Notes under the pieces: model-generated
What the model was told of the DNA's origin: nothing
Database searches by the model: none
Seen by the model: the letters and a program-made list of their open reading frames with translations, nothing else
DNA from: Candidatus Kapaibacterium sp.
GTDB lineage: Bacteria; Bacteroidota; Ignavibacteria; Kapaibacteriales; UBA2268
NCBI GenBank assembly: GCA_026390695.1
Contig: JAPLFL010000121.1
Span: 1 to 60,204 of the forward strand
DNA: 60,204 bases
Reading direction: 5' to 3'
Shown: positions 46,402-56,117 of the stretch, piece after piece
Position numbering within the stretch: position 1 is the first letter of the stretch
How the letters are laid out: every line of letters begins with the position of its first letter
Translations under genes and position numbers: made by a program

Positions 46402-49400
46402 TTATTTCAACACCACAAAACCAAACTTATCGATTGAACCATTACATCTAATTATTGAATAATAAAATCCTGCCGACAGAAATGAAATATCTAATTTAAG
46501 CTGATGAAAAGCACTTTCACCATGACTTTTTGTATGAAGCGAGATTAATTTTGTGTTAAAGATATTGAAAATTTCAACTGAAATATCTTCTTTATTCGGA
46601 TTATACAGACTGAAACTAATTGCTTCTGTAGCTGGATTAGGATATGGCAATGATACAAGTAATCTTCGTCCTGACCAATATTGTTCTATATTGAAGTTAG
46701 CAGGTATTTCGCAACTGGAAGGAGAGGCATATTCAGCTCTCAATGAATATGCAACAAGGGGCATTGAAAAATTATTGCATGAATCAGCCAATATTATAGT
46801 ATCTCTTTCAAGGGAATGTAATACAGACGGCTGATAGAAGACTTCTAAAGCAACAGAATCGTATGGGGCAATTGTTCTTGGGAACTGGCTTTCAGGTACG
46901 GAGAATGCAAGATTATGAGCCAAAAATAAATCTTTTAAGTAATATATCTTATCAGAATTATTTTTCACAAGAACTTTTCTGATTGTATGATTTAATAAAG
47001 ATACCGAATCGAAGTTAATAGGTTTACGATTATCTATTGAAACAAGGGAGACAGTATTTATATAATTTTGAAGTTTGACTGTGATTGAATCGGATTTAAC
47101 GCGGCATCCGTCCTTAGTAGTAGCCACAAGATAGTAATTGCCTTTTTGATTAACAAAAGTATTTTGAGAATTACTCACTAAAGTATCATTTGATGATCTG
47201 TACCATTTATATGAAGAAAATCCGGGATTGGAGAATAGACCGGTAGAATCGACTATACAGTTGAATAAATAATCTTTAGAATTAATCTTAAGAACAGGAA
47301 CCACAGCTTGAACTACTTTTATTGAACAACTATCAGGGCAGCCATTATCTTTTAAAATATTAACTGAATAAACAGCTTCTTTTGAAACTCTGATCTGATG
47401 TGATGTATCACCGGTTGACCAATGAATACCATGATATTTTGGATCTATAGACAAACTTATAGTATCGCCAGGACAGAATATAGTTTGTCCCTGAATCGCT
47501 AAATTTGCCGATTTATTAAGTTTAAGTTCTTTGATAACAGACTTTGTTTTACAGCTATCTGAGGTATAAGCATAAACATAGTACAGTCCTGCACTGTCAG
47601 TTGAATAAGTTTGCATTGTTCCTACAATTCTATTTTCGGGCATTTTAACCCAACAGTAGCGATAACAGCCGTTGCTCGCTTTCAACACTGCAGAATCGGT
47701 ATTGCAAAAACCGTTTGCATAATCAATAGTAAAATCGAGTATTGGTACAGGATTTACTTTAACATCAATTTCGGCAGAGTCGATACAAATTACACTTCGA
47801 ACGACAAAAACTTTATATTTTCCAGCTTTAGTTACTTTGATCGACAGTCCTGAGTCACCGGTTGACCACCAAATTTTGGATCCGTTGACCGATGAGAAAA
47901 GATTTATTGAATCTCCATCACAAAATACATTTTCACCTTTAATTTCTAATTTGGGATTATTTCTAACTATTACTTCGATTATGCTTGATGCGGTTTTACA
48001 GCCTTCATTGGTTATTGCTTCCGCATAGAATGTTCCACTTTTGGGGGTAATAATAGATTGTTTATTACCAACAACGCTGCTGTCAGGTATTCTGTGCCAG
48101 ATATAAGATTGAAATCCTCCACTGGCACTGACAATAGCCGAATCTGAATTACAATAATCACCATTATTATATTTCATTGATAATTTAAGTTCAGGAATTT
48201 TTCTTGCATTAATTTGCATTTCTGCAGAATCAATGCAATTTGGAGAATAAAAGGCTAAAACTTTGTATTTACCAGTTGTTGAAACCCTGATTGAGGCTGT
48301 TGTATCACCGGTTGACCACAGATAATGAGCGTTCTTTTTATTTGCAGTGAGTGTTATTGTATCACCAGGACAGAAGAGAGAATCGCCAAGAATATGTGGT
48401 CTGTCGCTAAGATTGAATTTAATATTAATCGGAATAGATGCGAAAGTACAGGAATTGGCTGATTGCGCTACGACAAAATAATCACCTTCTATTTTAGTTA
48501 AAAAACTCTGATTAGTAGCAACTAATAAAGAATCCTGCAAATGAAACCATTTATATGAAACAAAGCCTGAAGAAGCTGTAAGAGTGGCGAGAGAGGAATT
48601 GCAGGGATCATCGAAAGATGAACTTATTTGAGGAGGAGAAGTTCTATTGACATGGAAAGATAAGGTATCCTGGCATCCGCTTTGAAATCTCTGAATCACA
48701 GTATAGCTGCCTGTATCGGAAACAGTCACAAAGGGTGATTTTGATCCGGTTGACCAAAGATAAGAAATAGCCGAAGAATCACCTTTAAGAATAGCCGTCC
48801 CATTTGTACAAATATTAAAAATAGTATCTATATTATTCATTTTGCGATATAAAGATTCAATATCACAAGGACTGAGGGCTTCCCTGAATATCATTACTTC
48901 GTCGATTGAGCCGGTGAATCTTGCAGATATTCTATTCCCTTGATAATTCCACCAATGGCAAGCTATACAACCATCATTTGTGCTTATATTGACATTCATT
49001 GCCATTTGGTTAATTAACCTGCCATTCAAATAAGCATATAAAATACCTGATTGATAAACCATAACAAAATACATCCATTTATTTCGTCTTGAAAAATCAA
49101 AATTCTCATAAATGACAAAATTGGTTTGTACCCCACCCACTGTGAAATTTGAAGTTATTTGAGTTCCAAATTGATTGTTGTGATTCAATATACCTAACCA
49201 GCCATCATTCCAATAACCAAACCATAAATAAGCCTCTCCGCCAGGAATGCTGAAGCCCTCCTCATTGACCCACATTGAAATGGTAAAATTAGGAAAATTT
49301 TCAAACGGTATTCTGGGAAGCAATATAAAGTCACCAATTTGAGATAATGATGTGTAATTATACGGTACAGTTATAAAGTCACCTTTTCCAGTAAATCTCA

Positions 49401-49602
49401 TGGCTGTCTTATGACCATTATAGCCAATGACTGGTTGAGGGTTATGAATAATTGTTCCATGATAACCATTCCCACTGAAATCTTTAGCTGTACTATCGTC
49501 AAAACTCCAATAAGCAATAAGATTCTTCATGATGTATTGGGAATAAATATTATTTGTTAATAATATTAGCCAAAAACTAAATAAAACATGTATTCTTCTC
49601 AT
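46402..49602 (-). CDS. LamG-domain, Ig-repeat secreted protein with T9SS sorting domain
   Basis: A 1066-residue exported protein. After the signal peptide comes a LamG/concanavalin-like domain (about 25-240; LIAYWSFDDSTAKDFSGNGYHG, ... GSIDEVMIFREAL). Eight Ig/PKD-like units of ~60 residues follow, alternating between a WSTGD type and a CxxxxxxLxAS...GFxxYxW type. A beta module (APYDSVALEVFYQPS) and a type A T9SS sorting domain (PYPNPATEAISFSLYNP) finish it. LamG domains bind glycans or proteins, so adhesion is a reasonable guess. It is the second member of a tandem pair; the damaged relative lies 30 bases upstream in the same direction. Confidence 0.87.
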   Translation of the reverse strand: MRRIHVLFSFWLILLTNNIYSQYIMKNLIAYWSFDDSTAKDFSGNGYHGTIIHNPQPVIGYNGHKTAMRFTGKGDFITVPYNYTSLSQIGDFILLPRIPFENFPNFTISMWVNEEGFSIPGGEAYLWFGYWNDGWLGILNHNNQFGTQITSNFTVGGVQTNFVIYENFDFSRRNKWMYFVMVYQSGILYAYLNGRLINQMAMNVNISTNDGCIACHWWNYQGNRISARFTGSIDEVMIFREALSPCDIESLYRKMNNIDTIFNICTNGTAILKGDSSAISYLWSTGSKSPFVTVSDTGSYTVIQRFQSGCQDTLSFHVNRTSPPQISSSFDDPCNSSLATLTASSGFVSYKWFHLQDSLLVATNQSFLTKIEGDYFVVAQSANSCTFASIPINIKFNLSDRPHILGDSLFCPGDTITLTANKKNAHYLWSTGDTTASIRVSTTGKYKVLAFYSPNCIDSAEMQINARKIPELKLSMKYNNGDYCNSDSAIVSASGGFQSYIWHRIPDSSVVGNKQSIITPKSGTFYAEAITNEGCKTASSIIEVIVRNNPKLEIKGENVFCDGDSINLFSSVNGSKIWWSTGDSGLSIKVTKAGKYKVFVVRSVICIDSAEIDVKVNPVPILDFTIDYANGFCNTDSAVLKASNGCYRYCWVKMPENRIVGTMQTYSTDSAGLYYVYAYTSDSCKTKSVIKELKLNKSANLAIQGQTIFCPGDTISLSIDPKYHGIHWSTGDTSHQIRVSKEAVYSVNILKDNGCPDSCSIKVVQAVVPVLKINSKDYLFNCIVDSTGLFSNPGFSSYKWYRSSNDTLVSNSQNTFVNQKGNYYLVATTKDGCRVKSDSITVKLQNYINTVSLVSIDNRKPINFDSVSLLNHTIRKVLVKNNSDKIYYLKDLFLAHNLAFSVPESQFPRTIAPYDSVALEVFYQPSVLHSLERDTIILADSCNNFSMPLVAYSLRAEYASPSSCEIPANFNIEQYWSGRRLLVSLPYPNPATEAISFSLYNPNKEDISVEIFNIFNTKLISLHTKSHGESAFHQLKLDISFLSAGFYYSIIRCNGSIDKFGFVVLK

Positions 49603-49631
49603 ATTTTCCCCTTAAAGAAAGAGTAACTTAT

Positions 49632-50732
49632 TTATTTCAAAACAACAAAACTAAAGTTTACTACATTCCCATTACATTTGACGTTAGAATAATAAACACC
49701 TGAGGGTAAAATTGAAATATCTATTTTAAACTGATTCAGAGCACTTTCTCTAAAACTCTTCTTATTAACGGTTAATAAACTTGTGTTGTAAATATTAAAA
49801 ATTTCAATTGAAATATCTTCTTTATCAGGATTATAAATACTAAAATTAATTGCTTCGGTGGCTGGATTCGGATATGGAACTGATACAAGTAATCTCAGCC
49901 CTGACAAATATTGGCCAATATTGAAGTTTGTAGGAATATCACAGCTGGAAGGTGACCTATATTCAACTTTTAACGAATTAGCAACCAAAGGTATTGACAA
50001 ATGATTACACGAATCAGATAAGATGATCGTATCCCTTTCAAGCGAATTTATCACTGAAGGCTGATAATATACTTCTATTGCGACTGAATCATAGGGAGCA
50101 ATTATTTTAGGGAACTGACTTTCAGGGATAGAAAAAGCCACATTATGAGCCAAGAATAAATCTTTTAAAAAATATATTCTATCGGAATTGTTTTTAACAT
50201 ACAATTTCCTGTTAGAATGATTTAATAAAGATACTGAATCAAAATTAATGATTGTTTGTAAATCACAAGTAGAAAGCGAAAGATTGTTTTTAATATTCAG
50301 ACCTTTAATAGAAAATTGATCTGAAAAAATCTTGCATCCAGTTTTACTAATCCCAACTAAATAATAAGAACCATCAATATTTGATGAGAAAGTTTGACTT
50401 GAACATACTAACATTGAATCAGGAAGATGGTACCATTTATAATCAATAAAACCAGAGTCAGCAAAAAAATATTTCAAAGAGTCTTTACATTGGTTCTCTA
50501 CTGTGGAATTAACTACTAAATTTGGAACTTCTAAAAGACTAACATGGTAATTAATAGTATCCTTGCATCCGCTCTGGTATGTTTGAATCACAGAATATTT
50601 ACCTGAATCCGAAGCAGAAATAAATTGTGCATTATCACCGGATGACCAAGTGTAAGAAACAGCCGTAGGATCTGCTTTAAGAGTAACAGAGTCATACTTA
50701 CAAATAGTAAATATTGTATCCGTAAAATTCAT
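49632..50732 (-). CDS. C-terminal fragment of the second LamG/T9SS protein
   Basis: 366 residues corresponding to the downstream part of the neighbouring 1066-residue protein: two Ig-like units, the beta module and a T9SS sorting domain (PYPNPATEAINFSIYNP). It begins MNFTDTIFTIC, aligning with NIDTIFNIC of the intact relative, and has no signal peptide. Its ATG overlaps the stop of the upstream fragment (ATGA), so it could be translated by coupling. Without a signal peptide the product would stay in the cytoplasm and its T9SS tail would be useless. Most likely one half of a broken gene. Confidence 0.8.
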   Translation of the reverse strand: MNFTDTIFTICKYDSVTLKADPTAVSYTWSSGDNAQFISASDSGKYSVIQTYQSGCKDTINYHVSLLEVPNLVVNSTVENQCKDSLKYFFADSGFIDYKWYHLPDSMLVCSSQTFSSNIDGSYYLVGISKTGCKIFSDQFSIKGLNIKNNLSLSTCDLQTIINFDSVSLLNHSNRKLYVKNNSDRIYFLKDLFLAHNVAFSIPESQFPKIIAPYDSVAIEVYYQPSVINSLERDTIILSDSCNHLSIPLVANSLKVEYRSPSSCDIPTNFNIGQYLSGLRLLVSVPYPNPATEAINFSIYNPDKEDISIEIFNIYNTSLLTVNKKSFRESALNQFKIDISILPSGVYYSNVKCNGNVVNFSFVVLK

Positions 50733-51466
50733 GAACTAAGTGATGTATTAAATATCATTACTTCGTCGATTGAACCGGTAAAAAAAGTACATTCCCGATC
50801 TTCTCCAGCAGTATTCCAATAATGTGTTGCAATACCTGCATAATTCCCGTCTATTGCAACTTTTTGACTTATTGTTCCAACTAAAGAACCATTAATATAT
50901 CCTCTTATAGCTCCATTATCATACGTCATTGAATAAAATATCCAAGAATTTCTTAAATTGTAATTAAAAGGAATTGAGATATTCTCACCGGCAATAAGAC
51001 CACCTACAGCATAGGTAGTAAATAAATCACCATTGAGATTTTGATCATGGTTCATTATTCCACACCATCTACCGGAGTGCATTCCAAAAAAAATATATCC
51101 ATTTCCTGCCTTATTTTCCATTTTATCTTCTTTAACCCATAAAGAAATTGTAAAGCTTGTGTAATTTTGAAGCGGTAACATAGGTATTTTAATATATTGA
51201 CCTGTTGGTATATTAGGTAATACAGAGTATTTGGGCGAACCCTGAAAATGAAAACATGTACCAATGCCATTAACTCCAATATTAGGAGTAGGATTATTCA
51301 TCAACATTCCATGATAATCATTACCACTGAAATCCTTAGCTGTACTGTCATCAAAACTCCAATAAGCGATTAGAGATTTGTTCAAATCCAATGAAAAAAC
51401 ATGAATATTTAAAAACAAAGATATTAAAATTACTTCTTGTATGAATATTAACAATGTCTTCTTCAT
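50729..51466 (-). CDS. N-terminal fragment of the second LamG/T9SS protein
   Basis: 245 residues: a signal peptide and LamG domain (AYWSFDDSTAKDFSGNDYHG ... GSIDEVMIFNTSL) that ends in a premature stop just after the LamG domain. Compared with the intact relative, a stretch of about 28 bases between ALS and MNN codons is missing, shifting the frame. An exported LamG domain without anchor is possible, but it lacks the sorting domain. A well-formed promoter stands 30 bases upstream. Confidence 0.8.
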   Translation of the reverse strand: MKKTLLIFIQEVILISLFLNIHVFSLDLNKSLIAYWSFDDSTAKDFSGNDYHGMLMNNPTPNIGVNGIGTCFHFQGSPKYSVLPNIPTGQYIKIPMLPLQNYTSFTISLWVKEDKMENKAGNGYIFFGMHSGRWCGIMNHDQNLNGDLFTTYAVGGLIAGENISIPFNYNLRNSWIFYSMTYDNGAIRGYINGSLVGTISQKVAIDGNYAGIATHYWNTAGEDRECTFFTGSIDEVMIFNTSLSS

Positions 51467-51495
51467 TTAGGTATAACTTAATATTTCAACATCAA

Positions 51496-51527
51496 CAAAA
51501 ATAATCAATTTTTAACAAATTATCAAA
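51496..51527 (-). promoter_or_regulatory. Bacteroidota-type promoter for the LamG gene pair
   Basis: Read on the minus strand: TTTG (51527-51524), 20 bases, TATTTTTG (51503-51496), matching TTTG-N20-TAnnTTTG exactly. Transcription should begin near 51489, giving a leader of about 23 bases. The three LamG frames follow with no other promoter seen between them. Confidence 0.7.
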
Positions 51528-51533
51528 TCAATC

Positions 51534-51565
51534 TTTTATTCTGTAATTGTATATGTGTATATTTG
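51534..51565 (+). promoter_or_regulatory. Possible promoter for the flippase gene
   Basis: TATATTTG at 51558-51565 fits the -7 consensus, with TTTT (one off TTTG) 20 bases upstream. It lies next to the divergent LamG promoter and would leave a leader of about 157 bases. Low confidence. Confidence 0.35.
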
Positions 51566-51728
51566 ACAAAATTGATTTTTTTGATCACGTAATTCTTCTT
51601 AAAATATATTAAATAATATAATAATCGGTATTCATTTACGTTATAAAACCTAATAGATTTCATGATTTGAAATTATTAACAACTTCTAAGTCATTCAAAA
51701 TCAATTCTTCATAATTAAATAATAATAA

Positions 51729-53036
51729 ATGAAAATACAGGACAATATAGGAAAAATTAGCTGGTCATTAGCCGATAAATTACTTTTTATAGGTTATGGA
51801 GTTGTTACTTTATTTCAAGTAAATGTATTACCGCTTAATGATTGGGCAATTTTTGGAACAATGTTAAGTATAAATATTTGGATTTTCACAATTGGTGAGT
51901 CTTTTGCATTAAATAGTCTAATTCAATTCGGTATGAATCTGGATATTCGAAAGAAAGTCAATTTAATCGGTTTAGTCGTGTTTATCATGATTACTGTTGG
52001 AAGTTCCATGATAATATATATTTCTCGATCTGAATTTGCAATGTTCTTTCATAATCCAAGATTAAGTTTAATTGGTTCATATTTACCATTGTTGATTTTA
52101 AGTTTCATCCCCCGAAGTTTTTGTTTGAAATTGATATTCAGAGATCAAAAAATGTTTCATTTGTTTTTAGTAAATCTATCATATTTTGGTACTATGACGA
52201 TCTTCACTATTTTTTTAATCTTCAGAAATCACAGCCTGATATTGGAAGATATGATAACTATTAACATCTTGGGATCATTAACAAGTTCATTAATGGCCAT
52301 TTTATTAACATTTAATAATTTAGTATTTGGTTTAGAAGGTAATTATAGAGTTATTAATATGATAAAATTTGGTGCGCCAATGATAGTAATAACATTACTC
52401 CATTCAATTCCAAGGCAGTTAGATGTTTTAGCAATCCAATTTTTTTTCAATACAGAAATTGTTGGTTATTACTACTCAGCAAAAACTTTATACAGAGTTT
52501 TTGATGAAGTAATCAATGCTGCTTCAGGATTTATATATCCATTAACAGTTAAATATAAATCCAATCAAGATCATACAGAATTAAAAGCTCTAATGACAAA
52601 AAGTGTATCATTCATTTTTTTCTTCTTTTTAGTAATTTTCATTTTTCTTGAATTTGGAATTTCAGATTTAATAATCAATTACTTCCTTCCAATAAAGTAT
52701 CAACTGGCTACAAAACAATTTGATGTGTTATTGTGGTCACTTTTATTCTCACCATTTATGTTATTAGGGAATGTGATACTAGGTTGTGGAGAAATTAAAG
52801 CCAATATGACAATTACTATTCTTTCATTATTCATTTCCTGCATTGCTTTCACATCTCTATATTTTATAAATGATGGTAATCTTTCTCCTATCGGATTAGT
52901 TAGTTATAATGCGGCTTTTGGAATTTTTAGTTATATCTTTTCCTACAAACACTTCGGTTTCAAACCTATTGAAATATTCCGTGTGATAAAGGATACAAGA
53001 AACTTTGTAAATAAAAAATTTAAATTAACTATATAA
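51729..53036 (+). CDS. Wzx-like polysaccharide/lipid-linked oligosaccharide flippase
   Basis: A 435-residue integral membrane protein with about 12-14 hydrophobic segments along its whole length and short polar loops, typical of the MOP superfamily (Wzx/MVF). The patterns near YYYSAKTLYRVFDEVINAASGFIYPLTVKYK and the C-terminal LLGNVILGCGEIKANM resemble repeat-unit flippases of O-antigen clusters. No glycosyltransferase lies beside it, so substrate and pathway are unknown. Very AT-rich and low in complexity, as expected for a fast-evolving transporter. A shared terminator follows at 53041. Confidence 0.78.
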   Translation: MKIQDNIGKISWSLADKLLFIGYGVVTLFQVNVLPLNDWAIFGTMLSINIWIFTIGESFALNSLIQFGMNLDIRKKVNLIGLVVFIMITVGSSMIIYISRSEFAMFFHNPRLSLIGSYLPLLILSFIPRSFCLKLIFRDQKMFHLFLVNLSYFGTMTIFTIFLIFRNHSLILEDMITINILGSLTSSLMAILLTFNNLVFGLEGNYRVINMIKFGAPMIVITLLHSIPRQLDVLAIQFFFNTEIVGYYYSAKTLYRVFDEVINAASGFIYPLTVKYKSNQDHTELKALMTKSVSFIFFFFLVIFIFLEFGISDLIINYFLPIKYQLATKQFDVLLWSLLFSPFMLLGNVILGCGEIKANMTITILSLFISCIAFTSLYFINDGNLSPIGLVSYNAAFGIFSYIFSYKHFGFKPIEIFRVIKDTRNFVNKKFKLTI

Positions 53037-53040
53037 ATAA

Positions 53041-53072
53041 AAACCGCCCGGTTCATAGTCCCAATGCGGTTT
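53041..53072. terminator. Bidirectional terminator between flippase and sigma/T9SS genes
   Basis: AAACCGC (53041-53047) pairs with GCGGTTT (53066-53072) around an 18-base loop, between two convergent genes. The minus-strand side runs into TTTATTTATA and the plus-strand side into GCCTTTATATTT. Confidence 0.65.
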
Positions 53073-53108
53073 GCCTTTATATTTGGATTGGAAGGTTACT
53101 TGAAAAGA

Positions 53109-55412
53109 TTATTGTTCCACGATTATTCTCTGTACAGCTTGTTCACCATTTTCAGATTGAACAACGACTAAATACATTCCAGGTTTAATATTCTCTAATT
53201 TATATTCACCGTTAAAGGTACCTTTTTCCGCTTGTTGAGATTCCGCTAATGATGCAATTTTTGAACCGAACACATCATGCAAACTAACAGTGATTGTCCG
53301 TTTATCCTTCAAATTGAATTGAACTTTTACAATGGTTTTGGTTGGGTTTGGATATACAGCGAGATTTTCAATTGCACCACTGCAGGAACGCCATATATCG
53401 AATATTGGGTTCTCACCGGCTATAGTGGAATTCTGACAAATTTCAGATGATTTATTAGAATACTCGATCTCTTTTCCGATCTGTTCACGGATGCTCTGTG
53501 GCAGTTTATTAATGAAATCTGGAGTAGGTTCAAACCATGCAATGAATTCATAAGATGAATTGTCTGTCGTATTCTTACAAATTCTAATAGCAACCGGTAT
53601 CAACTTATTGATAAGTACATGTTTTTCAAATTGTTTCTCCATGTCAACCTGAATCCATCTTACTATTGGTTTGGAACTATCATAAGATTCAAGTTTAATT
53701 AGATTGTCATCTGAGCATATTGTATCACATCTTATATTAAAAATCATTTTTGAAAGACCCAATGCGGAATTCTGATTATTCTGTCTTGTAACTATTTTCA
53801 AAGATTTGACAGAAGGATTATCAATCTTGACATCGCTTGTAATCATTGTTGTAGTCTCAATCGCTTTTTCTGATTCAATATTCTGTGACGGTTTTGTAGA
53901 TTCGACATCCTTTTTAAAATTATCATCAGAATCTAATTTATATTCTTGATCTGAATTAGAGCCAATTGAGGTTGCTATCATATATTGACCGGAATTTTGA
54001 AAGCAGGTCACTTTTTTATGAGAAAATACAGAATCAGAGCAGTTATTCGGCATATTACTTCTAAACATATAGATAGGTTTATAGCTATCAGAAATATTTG
54101 AAAAGTTTCCATTATTGATTAGAATATCCTTTTCTTCAATTATTTTCAAAATACTGTCATGATTAGAGAACAAATTGTTTTGTTCAGACAAAGACTTGGC
54201 TATAGCTGCTAATACCGAATCTTTCTGATTTGAATTACCAAGCTGGGCCTGAACTTGTTTCTGAGATATTACAATTTTTCTATTTTTGGGTTCATTATTA
54301 TTAATTGAACTTTGGCAATTAATTGAATTCTCGTCATTTTTTGAAACCTGAATAGAATTAGAATACAGAACAAACTTAGGCGAGTTTGCGGACATTTGAT
54401 TTGCACACTGTTTATCATTAGAAGTGGCATCAATAGTTATTAAGTTCGCACCTAACGAAGATGAACTAACCTTACTTCCACCACTACTCATTATAGAAAC
54501 AGAGCGACTGATTGTATTTTTCCTATCATTACTTGTAATAGGTACATATACATTTTTTGAAGTAGAATTATTGTTAGCAAAGTATTGATTATCAGAATGT
54601 AAAAAATGTAAATTTATATCCTTATCATCAAAAACTGCTACACGTCTATTACCTGAGTTATCGGTTACCATTTTTAACCCGAAATCTCGTGTCGCTGATG
54701 AAGGATAATTCTCTTTTAAATCTTTACTGACAAATCCTCCGTTTTGGTAAACAGTACAAACCTGAGGATTTTCCGACCAATAATCAACAAAGGATAAACT
54801 TGCATTATCCGATAAACATTCAGTATTAATCCCAAGTTTACTAATTTCCTCTTCAGATAATTTAATGACATGTACGCCTTTTACATTAATTTTCTTATTG
54901 TCTAAAATTCCTCCGACATTTTTATAAGTAGATTTAATTACTGATTCAGGTTTACAAGAATTAATTGTTTGGCATTTTTTAATTATAATGGCTTTGCAAT
55001 CAATAGAACTATCATCTTCGGCTACGGATGCTACATCTTGAGATTTATTTGATGTAGAACCTACCTTCAAATTGTTTTCATTAGCATTCAAAGTTGGATT
55101 TGTTAAAGACTTATTCTTAAAAGTGTTAGTTGGTTGTAAAGTTTGCTGCATTGCAATTGTATTGACTGGCTTGTCGATTTTATTACTTTCAAAAATGGAA
55201 TTGTTAAAAGTGAAAAATCCAACAGCAGCAGCCAGAGATAAGGTTGAAATAATAATATTCATGGCACTGATTCCTTTTTTAGGTTGTTTGTAGATTGCAA
55301 AACTTTCGGAATTCTTTTCAATTAGACCGCGCGCATAATCTTTATCGAAAAGTGGCTCCTGCTGCCTTGCTTCATTAAAATAATCTTCAATATTTGGTTT
55401 ATTTGTATTCAT
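53109..55412 (-). CDS. Single-pass membrane protein with T9SS-like tail, putative sigma-factor partner
   Basis: Start chosen at 55412 (MNTNKPNIEDYFNEAR), which overlaps the sigma gene by 14 bases; an earlier ATG at 55439 exists. It has 767 residues. About 47 N-terminal polar residues are followed by one membrane helix (about 48-67) and a long, Ser/Asn-rich, low-complexity exterior region with many cysteines. The last ~85 residues look like a type A T9SS sorting domain (VYPNPTKTIVKVQFN ... KPGMYLVVVQSENG). The coupling with an ECF sigma gene suggests the N-terminal part binds the sigma factor, as anti-sigma factors do, but no known anti-sigma domain is visible. Confidence 0.72.
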   Translation of the reverse strand: MNTNKPNIEDYFNEARQQEPLFDKDYARGLIEKNSESFAIYKQPKKGISAMNIIISTLSLAAAVGFFTFNNSIFESNKIDKPVNTIAMQQTLQPTNTFKNKSLTNPTLNANENNLKVGSTSNKSQDVASVAEDDSSIDCKAIIIKKCQTINSCKPESVIKSTYKNVGGILDNKKINVKGVHVIKLSEEEISKLGINTECLSDNASLSFVDYWSENPQVCTVYQNGGFVSKDLKENYPSSATRDFGLKMVTDNSGNRRVAVFDDKDINLHFLHSDNQYFANNNSTSKNVYVPITSNDRKNTISRSVSIMSSGGSKVSSSSLGANLITIDATSNDKQCANQMSANSPKFVLYSNSIQVSKNDENSINCQSSINNNEPKNRKIVISQKQVQAQLGNSNQKDSVLAAIAKSLSEQNNLFSNHDSILKIIEEKDILINNGNFSNISDSYKPIYMFRSNMPNNCSDSVFSHKKVTCFQNSGQYMIATSIGSNSDQEYKLDSDDNFKKDVESTKPSQNIESEKAIETTTMITSDVKIDNPSVKSLKIVTRQNNQNSALGLSKMIFNIRCDTICSDDNLIKLESYDSSKPIVRWIQVDMEKQFEKHVLINKLIPVAIRICKNTTDNSSYEFIAWFEPTPDFINKLPQSIREQIGKEIEYSNKSSEICQNSTIAGENPIFDIWRSCSGAIENLAVYPNPTKTIVKVQFNLKDKRTITVSLHDVFGSKIASLAESQQAEKGTFNGEYKLENIKPGMYLVVVQSENGEQAVQRIIVEQ

Positions 55413-56004
55413 TTTCAACTCGCAATTGATAATAATCATCTTTAATTAATTCATAAATATTTTCTTTATGTCCTTTAATACTCAGGATATTTGTTTTTTT
55501 TGAAAAATAATTATCCTGCATTAAACCAACCAATCGCTCCCGAGCCCTTTTTAGTCTAGATTTAACACCCGAAAGACTACCACCCTGAATTGCTTGAATT
55601 TCTTCCAAAGAGAAACCGGAAATTTCAAATAGAATTACTGCTTCCTTTTGGCTCTCTGGAAGTTTGTCCAAGGCTTTATATAAAATCTCGACATCAATAT
55701 TTGTTTCGGCGTTTGATTCTCTCACAGGAATTATCTCTTCATATTCTTGATTTAAGACACCAAATATTCTCGAACGCCACACTTTTCGTTTGTAAATCCT
55801 CAAGGCAATAGAATAAATATATGCACCGAAAGCATAATGATTTCTAATCTTTTCAAAATTTTCAAAAGCTGCTACTATAGTATCATTTATCAGATCAAGA
55901 GCATCATCTCGATTACCGGTTATAGCTCTTGCAAATCTCGAAAATCGCTCTTTATGCTGGTCTAAGAGATCTAAAAATTTTTCCTGCTTTTCTTTATGGT
56001 TCAT
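55399..56004 (-). CDS. ECF-type RNA polymerase sigma factor
   Basis: About 201 residues from the start at 56004 (MNHKEKQEKFLDLL); a start 15 codons earlier (56049) is possible and neither has a clear ribosome-binding site. Region 2 (RFARAITGNRDDALDLINDTIVAAFENFEK) contacts -10 DNA and core polymerase. Region 4 (LPESQKEAVILFEISGFSLEEIQAIQGGSLSGVKSRLKRARERL) is the -35-binding HTH. Its stop overlaps the downstream membrane protein gene, a usual arrangement for a sigma/anti-sigma pair. The tail beyond region 4 (about 40 residues) is unusually long. Confidence 0.88.
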   Translation of the reverse strand: MNHKEKQEKFLDLLDQHKERFSRFARAITGNRDDALDLINDTIVAAFENFEKIRNHYAFGAYIYSIALRIYKRKVWRSRIFGVLNQEYEEIIPVRESNAETNIDVEILYKALDKLPESQKEAVILFEISGFSLEEIQAIQGGSLSGVKSRLKRARERLVGLMQDNYFSKKTNILSIKGHKENIYELIKDDYYQLRVENEYK

Positions 56005-56117
56005 ATTTAAATTTATTTGTTCGTACAATATAATAGAAGCATAAAACAAAGAAAAGTTTCAAAGTTTTTATAAATTTGTACAAATTATTTTTCAATCATA
56101 GTAATTACGGAGACACA

